Below are positions 15,710 to 24,901 of a DNA stretch of 64,000 bases, piece by piece; positions within the stretch are counted from its first letter, which is position 1, and each line of letters begins with the position of its first letter. Origin of the DNA: CAJQQK01 sp965224225 (lineage in GTDB: Bacteria; Pseudomonadota; Alphaproteobacteria; Rhizobiales; Hyphomicrobiaceae). The notes below the pieces were generated by a model. The model was not told the DNA's origin. It saw nothing but the letters and a program-made list of their open reading frames with translations, and searched no databases. Position numbers and translations under genes: made by a program. The stretch lies in the NCBI GenBank assembly GCA_965224225.1, contig CBDCZF010000001.1, positions 124,001 to 188,000 on the forward strand, read 5' to 3'.

Positions 15710-17029
15710 TCAGGCCGCTGGCGACGCCGGCCGGCCGACGCTCTCATAGGCGAGCCCGACAGCCTCGACGTCTTCCGCTTTGAAGATGTTGCGCAGATCG
15801 ACCAGCACGTCGCCCTTGAGAGCATCCTTGATCCGAGACAGATTGAGGGCGCGAAACTCATTCCACTCGGTAAGCACCACCGCGGCATCGGCGCCCTGAC
15901 AGGCATCCAGCGCATCTTTCGCCCAGACGACGCCCGGCAGCAATTCCTCGCCCTGCTCCCTGCCCTGCGGATCATAGACTCGGACCGTAGCACCGCGTTC
16001 GAGCAGCATCGGCACAACCGTCAGGCTCGGCGCATCGCGCATGTCATCGGTGTTGGGTTTGAACGTCACGCCCAGCACGGCAATCGTCTTGTCGGTGAGT
16101 GTGCCCCCAAGCGCGCGCTCTATTTTCGGCACCATCGCAATCTTGCGCTCGTCGTTGACCCGTTGGACCTGCTCGATCAGCGTCAGTGGTGCGCGCGCCT
16201 CGCGCGCTGTGCGAATGATGGCTGAAACATCCTTTGGAAAGCACGATCCGCCATAGCCAGGCCCGGGATGCAGGAACTTGTCGCCAATGCGCCCATCGCG
16301 CCCGACAGCATCCGCGACCTCCTGCACATTGGCACCTACGGCCTCGCAGACATCGGCGATCTCGTTGATGAAGCTGATCTTCAGGGCGAGAAACGCGTTT
16401 GCAGCATATTTTGCGAGTTCCGCGGATTCCCGCGACACGGTGACGACCGGTGCATTGCGCAGCGCCAGTGGCTGGTAGAGCCGTCGCAACATCGCTTCGG
16501 CACGCTCATCGTCACACCCGATCAGGACACGGTCCGGATGCGTGAAATCCTGTATGGCGGACCCCTCGCGCAGGAATTCCGGGTTCGAGCAAACCGCGAA
16601 ATCGGCCTCGGGGTTAACTTTGCGCACGCGCCGTTCGATTTCGCGGCTGGTACCGACCGGCACGGTCGACTTGGTCGTTATGACGGTAAAGCCTGAAAGG
16701 TGAGCGGCCAATTCCTCGACCGCGCTGTAGACATAGGAAAGGTCGGCATAACCATCCCCACGTCGCATCGGGGTTCCGACCGCCAGGAACACAATGTCGG
16801 CAGCCGCCACGTGCGGTGCCAAATCGGTGTCGTAGGCGAGCCGGCGGGCTGCAACGTTGCGCTCGAGCAGGTCGTCGAGGCCGGGCTCATAAATCGGCAC
16901 CTCGCCGGCGCGCAGTCTGGCGATCTTGCCCGCATCGTTATCGACGCAGGTCACATCCCAGCCGAATTCCGAAAAGCAGGCACCAGAGACCAGGCCGACG
17001 TAGCCCGTACCGATCATGCAGATATTCAT
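15710..17029 (-). CDS. ugd: UDP-glucose 6-dehydrogenase
   Basis: This 439-aa enzyme oxidises UDP-glucose to UDP-glucuronate with two NAD+, supplying acidic sugar for exopolysaccharide, capsule or lipid A. The NAD-binding GTGYVG is at 7-12, the catalytic Cys263 lies in GYGGSCFPKD, and the TVPVGT (122-127) and EFLREG (151-156) motifs are present. It converges on the peptidoglycan-binding-like gene with a 13-bp gap. No polysaccharide genes adjoin it; the nearest sugar-related genes are kdgK/eda just upstream on the other side. Confidence 0.95.
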   Translation of the reverse strand: MNICMIGTGYVGLVSGACFSEFGWDVTCVDNDAGKIARLRAGEVPIYEPGLDDLLERNVAARRLAYDTDLAPHVAAADIVFLAVGTPMRRGDGYADLSYVYSAVEELAAHLSGFTVITTKSTVPVGTSREIERRVRKVNPEADFAVCSNPEFLREGSAIQDFTHPDRVLIGCDDERAEAMLRRLYQPLALRNAPVVTVSRESAELAKYAANAFLALKISFINEIADVCEAVGANVQEVADAVGRDGRIGDKFLHPGPGYGGSCFPKDVSAIIRTAREARAPLTLIEQVQRVNDERKIAMVPKIERALGGTLTDKTIAVLGVTFKPNTDDMRDAPSLTVVPMLLERGATVRVYDPQGREQGEELLPGVVWAKDALDACQGADAAVVLTEWNEFRALNLSRIKDALKGDVLVDLRNIFKAEDVEAVGLAYESVGRPASPAA

Positions 17030-17200
17030 GCTAAACCCTCAATGACGGAGTTGGCACGACCTACCGCACAACCCTGTTCGAATGCAATGCGGCGGCGATG
17101 ACGCACGCTGACGAAATTCATTCGCCAATTCTTCGCCGCCGGCCACCGTCGATAGCCAAACTTTGCCCCTTTGGGCAAACTTATGAGGCCGCTTGAGTAA

Positions 17201-18124
17201 ATGGCTGAGATCGTTTCCGTCGGCGAATGCATGATCGAGCTTGCCGGCCGCCCGGACGGCGCCTTCGATCTCAGAGTTGGCGGCGATACATTCAACACCG
17301 CCATTTACCTTGCCCGCCTCGGTGCACCGGTCGCCTATCTGACGGCGCTCGGCGACGATCCCTATAGCGGCCTGATCCTGGCAAAGGCCCACGAAGAGGG
17401 CGTGGCCTGCGATGCCGTTGTGATCGTCAGTGAACGCATGCCCGGTCTCTATCTGATCCAGACCACGGCGGGCGAGCGCAGCTTCTGGTACTGGCGTGAC
17501 ACATCACCGGCCCGCGAATTGTTCGAACTGCCATGTCGCGCCGACCTCGCCCAACGCATGCGCCGGGCCGAAGTGATCTATCTCAGCATGATCACGCTGT
17601 CGCTTTATTCGCCGACAGGCCTCGACAATCTCGAAGAAGCGCTGATCGCCGCCCGCAAGTCAGGCGCCCGCGTTGCCATCGACAGCAACTTCCGCCCGGC
17701 CGGCTGGCGCGGCGACCGCGCCCGCGCCCAATCCGTCTACACGCGGTTCTTGCATCATACCGACATGGCCCTGCCCTCATTCGATGACGAGCAGGCCTTG
17801 TGGGGCAACTGCGAGCCGGCCCAGATACTCGAGCGCTATCGTCGGTTCGGCATCAGCGAAATCTGCCTCAAACTCGGCGCCCAAGGCGCTCTCGTCGCCA
17901 GCAGTGCGGCAGAGACACTCGTTCCGCCTGTAGCAGCCGTCACTCCCGTCGACACCACTGCTGCCGGAGACTCGTTTGCCGCCGCCTACCTGATGGCCCG
18001 GCGTGAAGGCCTCACGCCTGAGCGCGCGGCTGCCAGCGGCAATGCGCTCGCAGCTATCGTCATCCAGCATCCCGGTGCCATCGTGCCGGGCTCGGCGACC
18101 AAACGCTTTCAACTGCCCTCGTGA
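17201..18124 (+). CDS. kdgK: 2-dehydro-3-deoxygluconate kinase-like PfkB sugar kinase
   Basis: This 307-aa PfkB-family kinase shows the N-terminal VGECMIEL and GGDTFNTA motifs and the C-terminal signature DTTAAGDSF (251-259), with Asp257 as the catalytic base. The VGGDTFNTAIYLARLG pattern is typical of KDG kinases, which phosphorylate 2-keto-3-deoxygluconate to KDPG. The convergent neighbour, 9 bp away, encodes KDPG aldolase, the next enzyme of the pathway, which supports the substrate assignment. An ATG start was used; no strong ribosome site is visible. Confidence 0.85.
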   Translation: MAEIVSVGECMIELAGRPDGAFDLRVGGDTFNTAIYLARLGAPVAYLTALGDDPYSGLILAKAHEEGVACDAVVIVSERMPGLYLIQTTAGERSFWYWRDTSPARELFELPCRADLAQRMRRAEVIYLSMITLSLYSPTGLDNLEEALIAARKSGARVAIDSNFRPAGWRGDRARAQSVYTRFLHHTDMALPSFDDEQALWGNCEPAQILERYRRFGISEICLKLGAQGALVASSAAETLVPPVAAVTPVDTTAAGDSFAAAYLMARREGLTPERAAASGNALAAIVIQHPGAIVPGSATKRFQLPS

Positions 18125-18133
18125 AATGATCAA

Positions 18134-18778
18134 TCAACCGCCGAGCACACTGGCCGCTGCGGCTAGATCTTTGATCTGCCCCCAATCGCCCGCCGCCACA
18201 ACTTCCGCCGGCGCCACCCAGGATCCGCCGACACAGACCACGTTGTCGAGCGCCAGATAGGCCGGCGCATTCTCAGCGTTGATGCCGCCGGTCGGACAGA
18301 ACCTGATATCCGGCAAAGGCGCCTGCAGCGATCTGAGTGCCGCCACCCCACCCGCCGCCTCGGCGGGGAAAAATTTCTGAAACTGAAAGCCCAGATCGGC
18401 GAGTGCCATCGCCTCCGAGGCAGTTGCAACGCCCGGCAGGAAAGGCACCTGCCAGGACTGGGCCGCCTGCACAATACTGGGTGTCACACCAGGTGAGACC
18501 AGAAAGCTAGCGCCCGCCGCAATCGCCCTGGCACCGTCCTGCGGAGTTCTGATCGTACCGGCACCGACAACCACCCGGCCGCTCAGTTCATCTGTAATGG
18601 CGCGTATTGAGACGAGAGCAGCGTCGGTCCGCAACGTCACTTCGATCACCGGCAGGCCACCGTCACTCATTGCCCGCGCCAGCGCGACCGCCGTTGCCGG
18701 ATCGTCGAGCGTCAACACCGGCACAACGGTCGGACGCAACAACCGGGAGAACTCCTGATTACGGTTGGCTATCACCAT
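18134..18778 (-). CDS. eda: KDPG/KHG aldolase
   Basis: This 214-aa class I aldolase splits 2-keto-3-deoxy-6-phosphogluconate to pyruvate and glyceraldehyde-3-phosphate in the Entner-Doudoroff pathway. The Schiff-base Lys135 lies in FQKFFPAE, the catalytic Glu46 in IEVTLRT, and the phosphate-binding CPTGGIN follows. The start at 18778 matches the family N-terminus; the frame extends further upstream only into the cutA gene region. It is convergent with the kdgK-like gene. No edd or zwf is in the window. Confidence 0.92.
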   Translation of the reverse strand: MVIANRNQEFSRLLRPTVVPVLTLDDPATAVALARAMSDGGLPVIEVTLRTDAALVSIRAITDELSGRVVVGAGTIRTPQDGARAIAAGASFLVSPGVTPSIVQAAQSWQVPFLPGVATASEAMALADLGFQFQKFFPAEAAGGVAALRSLQAPLPDIRFCPTGGINAENAPAYLALDNVVCVGGSWVAPAEVVAAGDWGQIKDLAAAASVLGG

Positions 18779-18818
18779 GTCGTCACACCAAACTTTTGAG
18801 GCTCTACGGCGCGCGTAA

Positions 18819-19154
18819 TTAAAGCCCGGGTGCCGTCTGGCCTGCAATCCAGCCGAGGAACTCCGGATCACCGCCAACCACCGGCACGACCGCCACGGCC
18901 GGCACATCGTAGGGGTGCAGGTCCCTGATCTGCCGGCAAATCTCATCGACCCGGGCCTTCGTCGTCTTGATCAGCATTGGCCATTCCTCGTCACACTGCA
19001 CCGCCCCGTCCCACGAATAGATCGATTGCATGGCGGCAAGCCTGTTGACGCAGGCAGCAAGCCGCTCTTCGACCAGTACGCGGCCTGCCCGTTCGGCCGT
19101 TTCCGGGTCGGGCCAGGTCGTATAGATCAGCACGATGTCGCCCGCGGCAGCCAT
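18819..19154 (-). CDS. cutA: Divalent-cation tolerance protein CutA1
   Basis: This 111-aa protein has the CutA1 core: TTWPDPETAERAGRVLVEERLAACVNRL, SIYSWDGAVQCDEEWPMLIKTT and HPYDVPAVAVVPVVGG. CutA1 forms very stable trimers with a ferredoxin-like fold and is loosely tied to copper tolerance. The ATG at 19154 has AAGGAAGG upstream. It diverges from the NAD kinase gene with 79 bp between them. It ends 40 bp before the eda start, on the same strand, so the two may be co-transcribed. Confidence 0.92.
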   Translation of the reverse strand: MAAAGDIVLIYTTWPDPETAERAGRVLVEERLAACVNRLAAMQSIYSWDGAVQCDEEWPMLIKTTKARVDEICRQIRDLHPYDVPAVAVVPVVGGDPEFLGWIAGQTAPGL

Positions 19155-19233
19155 AACTACCAACCTTCCTTGCCATTTGCGGCACTTCGGGCCATGCATT
19201 GGCTCCCGCACCAACACCGACCGCGACCGCTAT

Positions 19234-20013
19234 ATGCCCACCCCACTGAAATTGGATCGTATCGCCTTCGTTGCCAGCAACCACCGGATTGCGCAAGAGG
19301 CGCTCGCAGCCCTCAAAGCCCGCTATCGCAACGTCGCACCGAACGAGGCAGACGCCATTGTCGCACTCGGCGGTGACGGCTTCATGCTCGAAACCTTGCA
19401 CGGCCACATGAACGACGGCGTCCCCGTCTACGGCATGAACCGCGGCTCGGTCGGCTTCCTGATGAACGAATACGACGAGGAGAACCTGATCGAGCGCCTC
19501 GCCGGTGCCGAGGTCACCGCCCTGCATCCTCTCGCCATGACCGTGACCGATCAGGCCGGCGAGTGCCATAGGGAACTGGCGATCAACGAGGTCTCGCTCT
19601 TCCGCCAGACGCATCAGGCAGCCAAATTGCGCATCACCGTCGACGGCAAGGTGCGCCTTAAAGAACTGGTGGCCGACGGCGTCCTGGTTGCCACGCCTTC
19701 CGGCTCCACGGCCTATAATCTGTCGGTCCAGGGCCCGATCCTGCCGATCGGCACGCCCTTGCTCGCGCTGACCCCGATCAGCCCGTTTCGCCCGCGCCGC
19801 TGGCGTGGCGCCCTGCTCTCGAATGCAGCCCGCATCCGCATTGATGTCCTCGACGCCGACATCCGCCCGGTGAGCGCCGTTGCCGACAACCGCGAGATAC
19901 GGTCGGTTACCGAGGTCCTGGTCGAGGAGGACAAATCGGCCGAATACCTGATGATGTTCGACCCGGGGCACAACCTCGACGAACGCATTCTGACCGAACA
20001 GTTCCGCTATTGA
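19234..20013 (+). CDS. nadK: NAD kinase
   Basis: This 259-aa enzyme phosphorylates NAD+ to NADP+ with ATP. The GGDG diacylglycerol-kinase-like motif is at 46-49, followed by GMNRGSVGFLMNEY, the NE motif (INEVSL) and the TPSGSTAYNLS loop. The ATG at 19234 gives the usual rhizobial length; upstream in-frame codons to 19135 overlap the divergent cutA start and are not used. The gene stands alone. Confidence 0.93.
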   Translation: MPTPLKLDRIAFVASNHRIAQEALAALKARYRNVAPNEADAIVALGGDGFMLETLHGHMNDGVPVYGMNRGSVGFLMNEYDEENLIERLAGAEVTALHPLAMTVTDQAGECHRELAINEVSLFRQTHQAAKLRITVDGKVRLKELVADGVLVATPSGSTAYNLSVQGPILPIGTPLLALTPISPFRPRRWRGALLSNAARIRIDVLDADIRPVSAVADNREIRSVTEVLVEEDKSAEYLMMFDPGHNLDERILTEQFRY

Positions 20014-20067
20014 AATCCGCTTCGGGATCTTCCCGGCCCCAAGCCGGTGCCGATTCCGGCCGCCTCT

Positions 20068-21114
20068 CTATTCGCAATAGCTCCGCCTGCGCCGTGGAAA
20101 CATGTCGAGGTGGAAATGATTGCGATGTGCTTCATTGGCCTCCGGGCCAAGCGTCGTCGTAAACAGACGACAGGCGATCGTGTGGCTTTCGCGCAGGAAT
20201 AGCGCCCGCGGGTCGTTGGCGGGGATCCTTGGGTCCGGTCCACCCAGCCGATAGGGCGGAGACCGCCGCGGGCTGGCCGTGCCGGTTGTCGCCGCGCCAC
20301 GTAACGGCTTGCGCACGGGCAGAGGCGGACGCGCATCCGAGCCGGCACGAGATTCACGCTGACGGCCGTCCGAGGCCGATTTCCCACGCCGTGGCTCTAC
20401 TGTCGGCAAACGCGCGACCCGTTCAGTTGAAGGATCGGCTGCAGATGCATCGCGTTCGGTCGGGCCCCAGTGCTTCAGCAAACTGACCTTACCTCCGTCG
20501 GCAAGCTCAAAACCGCTGATATCGAGCGCGTTGGCAAAGGCATGCTCGCTCATGCGTGCACCTTTGCGGCCATAGCGCGTGCGGCAGGCATAGGAGCTGA
20601 TCACCCGGATGGACGTCACCCGGCTCGACAGATGACGTTCGGCCAGCGGCTGTAGCGCCTTTTCCACCCAGCGCTTGAGCGGCAGCAGCATGGCACACGA
20701 TACCGTCGGCGGCGGCCTCAAACGGACCGGATGTTCGTCACCGATGCTTGCCAGACGGACGGGCGCCGGCGTGCCGCATTTGCCCTCCTTGATCGGCTCG
20801 AGTTCGGTCAATTCAGCCTGCATCGACTGCAGGGCCTGGTCACAAACTCGGCGGGCGTCTGCGATTTCGGCATCAGTCCAGGACGCCGTCGCCAGAGGGA
20901 ACGCCTTTGCTCCAGGCGCCTTTGTCGGCAGCGGTACGGCAACCTCGGTCGCGTCCAACTGCCCGGCTGTGATTAACGCGACGAACACGATGCACGCGAG
21001 CGCGCTGCAGAGGGACCGGCCAGAGCGCCGGGAGTAGCCTTTTGCATCGGGCGGGCAGGACTGATAACGAACCGTGAATACCGGGACCGATCGTTCTCGA
21101 CGGATGGCATTCAT
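20068..21114 (-). CDS. Extensin-like C-terminal domain protein
   Basis: This 348-aa protein (ATG at 21114) has a basic N-terminus, one hydrophobic segment (about 35-51, LCSALACIVFVALITAG) that is a signal peptide or anchor, and a C-terminal extensin-like domain. The domain shows SYACRTRYGRKGARMSEHAFANALDISGF (about 174-202) and HRNHFHLDMF near the end. These His/Asp residues resemble the metal site of D,D- or L,D-carboxypeptidases of the VanY type. An unusually long, basic, low-complexity insert (about 215-305) separates the two halves of the domain. The start overlaps the divergent hydrolase gene start. Envelope function inferred. Confidence 0.75.
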   Translation of the reverse strand: MNAIRRERSVPVFTVRYQSCPPDAKGYSRRSGRSLCSALACIVFVALITAGQLDATEVAVPLPTKAPGAKAFPLATASWTDAEIADARRVCDQALQSMQAELTELEPIKEGKCGTPAPVRLASIGDEHPVRLRPPPTVSCAMLLPLKRWVEKALQPLAERHLSSRVTSIRVISSYACRTRYGRKGARMSEHAFANALDISGFELADGGKVSLLKHWGPTERDASAADPSTERVARLPTVEPRRGKSASDGRQRESRAGSDARPPLPVRKPLRGAATTGTASPRRSPPYRLGGPDPRIPANDPRALFLRESHTIACRLFTTTLGPEANEAHRNHFHLDMFPRRRRSYCE

Positions 21115-22210
21115 GATTGACGAACTCAACGAGCTTACGGTCGAGCATCGCGGTGCATTGGCCGAGGTTACGCTCAATCGTCCGAGGACCCTCAATGCAC
21201 TCAACGATGTGATGCGTGCCAAGCTCATGGCAAACCTCCCCAAGTTCGCGCGCAATCCGGACGTCTATGCCGTGATCATGCGCTCGAACAACCCACGCGC
21301 CTTTTCAGCCGGCGGCGATGTGCGCGAGCTCATCGCCCTTTGCAAGTCCGATGGTTCGGCCACAGCCGCAGCCGAGTCGCTTCGCTTCGAGTACACCATG
21401 AATTGGACGCTCGAGTGTTTTTCCAAACCGACGGTGTCCCTGATCGACGGCATGGTAATGGGCTCGGGCGTCGGCCTCGTCCAGTACGGCACCCATCGCG
21501 TCGCCGGAGAGCGCTATCAATTCGCCATGCCCGAAAACGCTATTGGCTTGTTTCCGGATGTCGGCATGTGCTGTGCGCTGTCGAAGATGCCCGGCTGGAT
21601 CGGCTATTACCTCGGCCTGACCGGACATTCGATCGGGCGCGCGACGGCGCTGCGCGTCGGCCTTGCAACACATGTCATCGATGCCGAACACTACGGCACG
21701 ATCACCGCCGGCCTGGAGGCCGCCGATACCGTCGACCCACTGCTCGACAATCTTCACCAAGACCCGGGCGACGATCCCCTGATGGCCCACCAGGAAGCAA
21801 TTTCAGAGGCCTTTTCGCAACCGACGCTTGCTCAAATCTTCTCAGCACTCGCAAAACGGGCAGGCCGGGGCGGCAGTGAGGGCGAATGGTGCGCCGGCGT
21901 CTTGGCCGACCTCGAAGCGCGGTCGCCACTATCGCTGGCATTGACCCTGCGCCACCTCAATGCCTGTCGGGAACTCGGTCTGCGCGACACGCTGACGGGC
22001 GACTTTCGCATTGCGGTGCGCTGTTTACAGGGAGCCGACTTCCACGAAGGCGTCCGCGCCCTACTCATCGACAAAGACAATGCACCCAAATGGCAGCACG
22101 CCACGATCAACGAGGTCTCGGACGCCGAGGTCGACGCCTATTTCGCAGCGCTCGGTGACAGGGAACTGTTGTTGCCGACCCGCGCCGAAATGCAGGCATC
22201 CCGCATTTGA
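21104..22210 (+). CDS. Enoyl-CoA hydratase/isomerase family protein, 3-hydroxyisobutyryl-CoA hydrolase type
   Basis: This 368-aa crotonase-fold protein has the elongated layout and motifs of 3-hydroxyisobutyryl-CoA hydrolases, which act in valine breakdown. LNRPRTLNALN is followed by the oxyanion-hole segment AFSAGGDVREL, then GMVMGSGVGL and AMPENAIGLFPDVG, with a long C-terminal extension absent from ordinary hydratases. An ATG at 21113 is an alternative start and neither has a strong ribosome site. The 5' end overlaps the divergent extensin-like gene by about 11 bp, so its promoter must lie inside that gene. Confidence 0.82.
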   Translation: MAFMIDELNELTVEHRGALAEVTLNRPRTLNALNDVMRAKLMANLPKFARNPDVYAVIMRSNNPRAFSAGGDVRELIALCKSDGSATAAAESLRFEYTMNWTLECFSKPTVSLIDGMVMGSGVGLVQYGTHRVAGERYQFAMPENAIGLFPDVGMCCALSKMPGWIGYYLGLTGHSIGRATALRVGLATHVIDAEHYGTITAGLEAADTVDPLLDNLHQDPGDDPLMAHQEAISEAFSQPTLAQIFSALAKRAGRGGSEGEWCAGVLADLEARSPLSLALTLRHLNACRELGLRDTLTGDFRIAVRCLQGADFHEGVRALLIDKDNAPKWQHATINEVSDAEVDAYFAALGDRELLLPTRAEMQASRI

Positions 22211-22259
22211 CCGCCGCTCGCGACAGATTCCCAGCAATTCAGCACAGGTGGTACTCCGG

Positions 22260-22489
22260 AATACGGCGCATTCGCCCCTGCCTGGCATAGCCGTAAGTAA
22301 ATTATTAGTCATAACCGCATGAAGCCTTAAGATAATCTTATTCAACAGGGCCGTTACTATTCTTTTACTATAACTATTAGGGTAACGTTTAGTCAGCTTT
22401 GTCTAAAGTTGCCTCCGCTCACAACGGACCGGGCATCAAAAACAGGTCCGGGGGGCTTGAAGCAACTAATCGACGAGAGGCAAAGGCAA
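22260..22489 (+). promoter_or_regulatory. AT-rich upstream region of ldtR
   Basis: Between the hydrolase gene stop and the ldtR ATG the sequence turns markedly AT-rich (about 22290-22400: TAAATTATTAGTCATAACC, then TAAGATAATCTTATTC, then ACTATAACTATTAGGG). TAAGATAATCTTA at 22329-22341 is a 13-bp palindrome of the size a dimeric MarR regulator could bind. A promoter and operator are likely here, but no single box is proven. Confidence 0.45.
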
Positions 22490-22996
22490 ATGAGTGTTGC
22501 GTTGGATGTCGCGCCAGGCGACAGCGAGGAACAGGTAACTTTTCACGGCGAATATCAGCAGGCATTGCGCTTGATCGAGCGACTGCACCGGCTGCTGCTT
22601 GATGTCATCAAGGATGAATTCGACCGCAAGGGTGGTGCCGATCTCAACAGTGTGCAGGCTTTGTTGCTGTACAACATCGGCGACAGCGAACTGACGGCCG
22701 GCGAACTCAAGACCCGCGGCTATTATCTCGGCTCGAACGTCTCGTACAACCTGAAGAAGCTGGTTGACATGGGCTACATCCACTACAAGCGCTCGGAAAC
22801 TGACCGCCGCTCGGTGCGTGTCAGCCTGACCGAACGCGGCATGGATGCCTGCGAGATCGTGCAGGGTCTCTACGAGCGCCAGATGGGCTCGATCGAAGCG
22901 GTTGGCGAAATTCGCGAGCAGGACGTGCGCGATCTCAATCGGGCATTGGTCCGGCTCGAGCGTTTCTGGAGCGACCAGATCCGCTATCGCCTGTAA
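22490..22996 (+). CDS. ldtR: MarR/LdtR-type winged-helix transcriptional regulator
   Basis: This 168-aa protein contains a MarR-like winged helix-turn-helix (about 50-120): LNSVQALLLYNIGDSELTAGELK, a recognition helix in GSNVSYNLKKLVDMGYI, and a wing RSETDRRSVRVSLTERG. The sequence strongly resembles LdtR of Liberibacter and rhizobia, a regulator of L,D-transpeptidase and stress genes. The ATG at 22490 has GAGAGG upstream. The gene is followed at 23610 by an L,D-transpeptidase, the same pairing as in those organisms, which supports the name. Confidence 0.88.
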   Translation: MSVALDVAPGDSEEQVTFHGEYQQALRLIERLHRLLLDVIKDEFDRKGGADLNSVQALLLYNIGDSELTAGELKTRGYYLGSNVSYNLKKLVDMGYIHYKRSETDRRSVRVSLTERGMDACEIVQGLYERQMGSIEAVGEIREQDVRDLNRALVRLERFWSDQIRYRL

Positions 22997-23609
22997 TTGA
23001 CAGGCTGCCTCACTTGCCAGCAGCACCCGTCCAACAACGGTAGGAACCGCCACGGCGTTTCCTGCCGGCGTTGTGCACCGTGTCATTAGGCAAATTTCGT
23101 GGCGTAATGTCTCGCCTGATCGGCCCGGGCAGTGGTCGGGGACCGTCGCCAGCAATGTGTTCTACACCCCAGTCAAGGGCCGGCAGCCGTCTCAGGTGTT
23201 GATACTGTTTTACTCTTCACACGTGCTGCGTGTGACCCGCATACATCACTGCCGTCGCATCCGATAGTCCAGGACCGCCCTCGCTCCCGCAAACGGCGCT
23301 CTTGCTGCTATAAGCTTTCAGATTGTGGCAGGTACTCGTGCAAAGCGGCGGGTGTGCACAGAATAGCGGATTGTGCAATCGATCGGCGTGGGGCTAATCG
23401 AAGCGTTTGATAGCTTGGATATCGGGCGACCGGGTCGTCTGTGTCCGATCAGATCGGCACATTCCAAATTGAATTGCCAGCCAAGCCGGATGGGCCGCCT
23501 TACGGCTAATTTCGGGACATGCGGACTGGCATGAATTGTCGCCCGTTGCCTTGAACGGAGATGTCTGTAGCCGACGAGTACAGTTTATCACCCGAAAGCA
23601 ATCACTGGT
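22997..23609. other. 613-bp intergenic stretch between ldtR and the L,D-transpeptidase gene
   Basis: No ORF here has a ribosome site, family likeness or credible length. The region presumably contains the ldtR 3' end and the regulated promoter of the L,D-transpeptidase gene. I see no repeat or RNA gene in it. Confidence 0.5.
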
Positions 23610-24881
23610 ATGGATCGAATGAAACGAATGTTAGTTCGCGCCGCGTGCTTGGTGCCTATGGCAGCCGGGATTGGCGGCCCGGCGCTTGCCCAGGATGGGC
23701 CCAACGACTGGATGCGCTTTGGTGGCCGGCCGTTCGATACGGTTGCAGCGCAATCCTATGATCGCGCCTTCGTGCGCGAATGGGAGGCCAATCCGCCCAG
23801 GGGTTATCCGACGCTGTCGCGCAAGAACATCGATCCAACCAAGGATGCCATCAAGAAATTCTCCAAGATCGTCGAGGACGGCGGCTGGGGCAAGATCCCC
23901 AACGTCAAGCTCGAGGTCGGCATGACCCATCCGGCGGTTCGTGCGCTGGAGGATCGCCTGACCAAGAGCGGTGAATTACGCAGCGGCGCGTCGGGCAGCA
24001 CGTTTTTCGATTACACGCTCGAGAAAGCCCTCAAGCGATTTCAAGCAACCAACGGCCTGACGCCGACCGGTATTCTCGACCAGCGCACGCGGTCCGCACT
24101 CAATGTGCCGGCCAAGGTTCGCCTGCGCCAGTTGCGCATCAATCTTGGTCGTCTGCGATCACTGGCCCAGTCCGAAAAGCAGCGTTACGTGGCCGTCAAC
24201 ATTCCGGCGGCGCAGATCGAGGCTGTCGAGGAGGACAGGGTATATTCGCGCCACGCCGGTGTTGTCGGCAAGCTCGAACGTCCGACGCCCAGGCTTGCCG
24301 CCTACATTCACGAATTGAACTTCAATCCGGTGTGGCGCCTGCCGCCGACCGTGGTCACGAAGGACCTGATTCCCAAAGGCCGCGAGATGGCGCGGGCAAA
24401 TCAGAACGTACTGATCAAGTTCGGCATCGACGCCTATTCCAACGGCCGCAAGCTCGACCCGAAGAAGATCAAATGGTCGACCTCGCAGCCTTATGGACTG
24501 AGCTATCGCCAGCAACCGGGTGAAGACAATCCGCTCGGGTTCGTGAAGATCAACTTCCACAACTCCCATTCCGTCTATCTGCACGACACCCCGTCAGACC
24601 GACTGTTCGGACGCAATTTCCGGGCTGCAAGCTCGGGCTGCGTGCGGGTCGAGAACGTCGAGAAGCTGGTTTCGTGGCTGCTGCGCGGCACCAATGACTG
24701 GAGCGTCTCGGCCGTCGAACGCATGAAGGAAAAGGGCACGACCAAAACAGTTCGCCTCAAGAAGGCCGTGCCGTTGAAGATGGTTTACATCACGGCCTGG
24801 GCCACCGAGGACGGTGTCATACAGTTCCGCCGCGATCTTTACGGGCGCGACGGCGTGGGCAAGATTGCCGCGAGTTACTGA
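23610..24881 (+). CDS. ldtP: L,D-transpeptidase (YkuD domain), periplasmic
   Basis: This 423-aa enzyme forms 3-3 cross-links in peptidoglycan or attaches proteins to it. It has a signal peptide (about 1-27, cut after ALA-Q), a PG_binding_1 domain (about 100-168: HPAVRALEDRLTKSGEL...DYTLEKALKRFQATNGL) and a YkuD domain. The catalytic site HDTPSDRLFGRNFRAASSGCVR gives His325 and Cys344. Length and domain order match the long YcbB-like group. Its neighbour LdtR probably controls it. A hairpin with a T-run follows. Methionines 4 and 7 are alternative starts. Confidence 0.92.
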   Translation: MDRMKRMLVRAACLVPMAAGIGGPALAQDGPNDWMRFGGRPFDTVAAQSYDRAFVREWEANPPRGYPTLSRKNIDPTKDAIKKFSKIVEDGGWGKIPNVKLEVGMTHPAVRALEDRLTKSGELRSGASGSTFFDYTLEKALKRFQATNGLTPTGILDQRTRSALNVPAKVRLRQLRINLGRLRSLAQSEKQRYVAVNIPAAQIEAVEEDRVYSRHAGVVGKLERPTPRLAAYIHELNFNPVWRLPPTVVTKDLIPKGREMARANQNVLIKFGIDAYSNGRKLDPKKIKWSTSQPYGLSYRQQPGEDNPLGFVKINFHNSHSVYLHDTPSDRLFGRNFRAASSGCVRVENVEKLVSWLLRGTNDWSVSAVERMKEKGTTKTVRLKKAVPLKMVYITAWATEDGVIQFRRDLYGRDGVGKIAASY

Positions 24882-24901
24882 TCCGGCCGGGGCTTGCGGG
24901 T

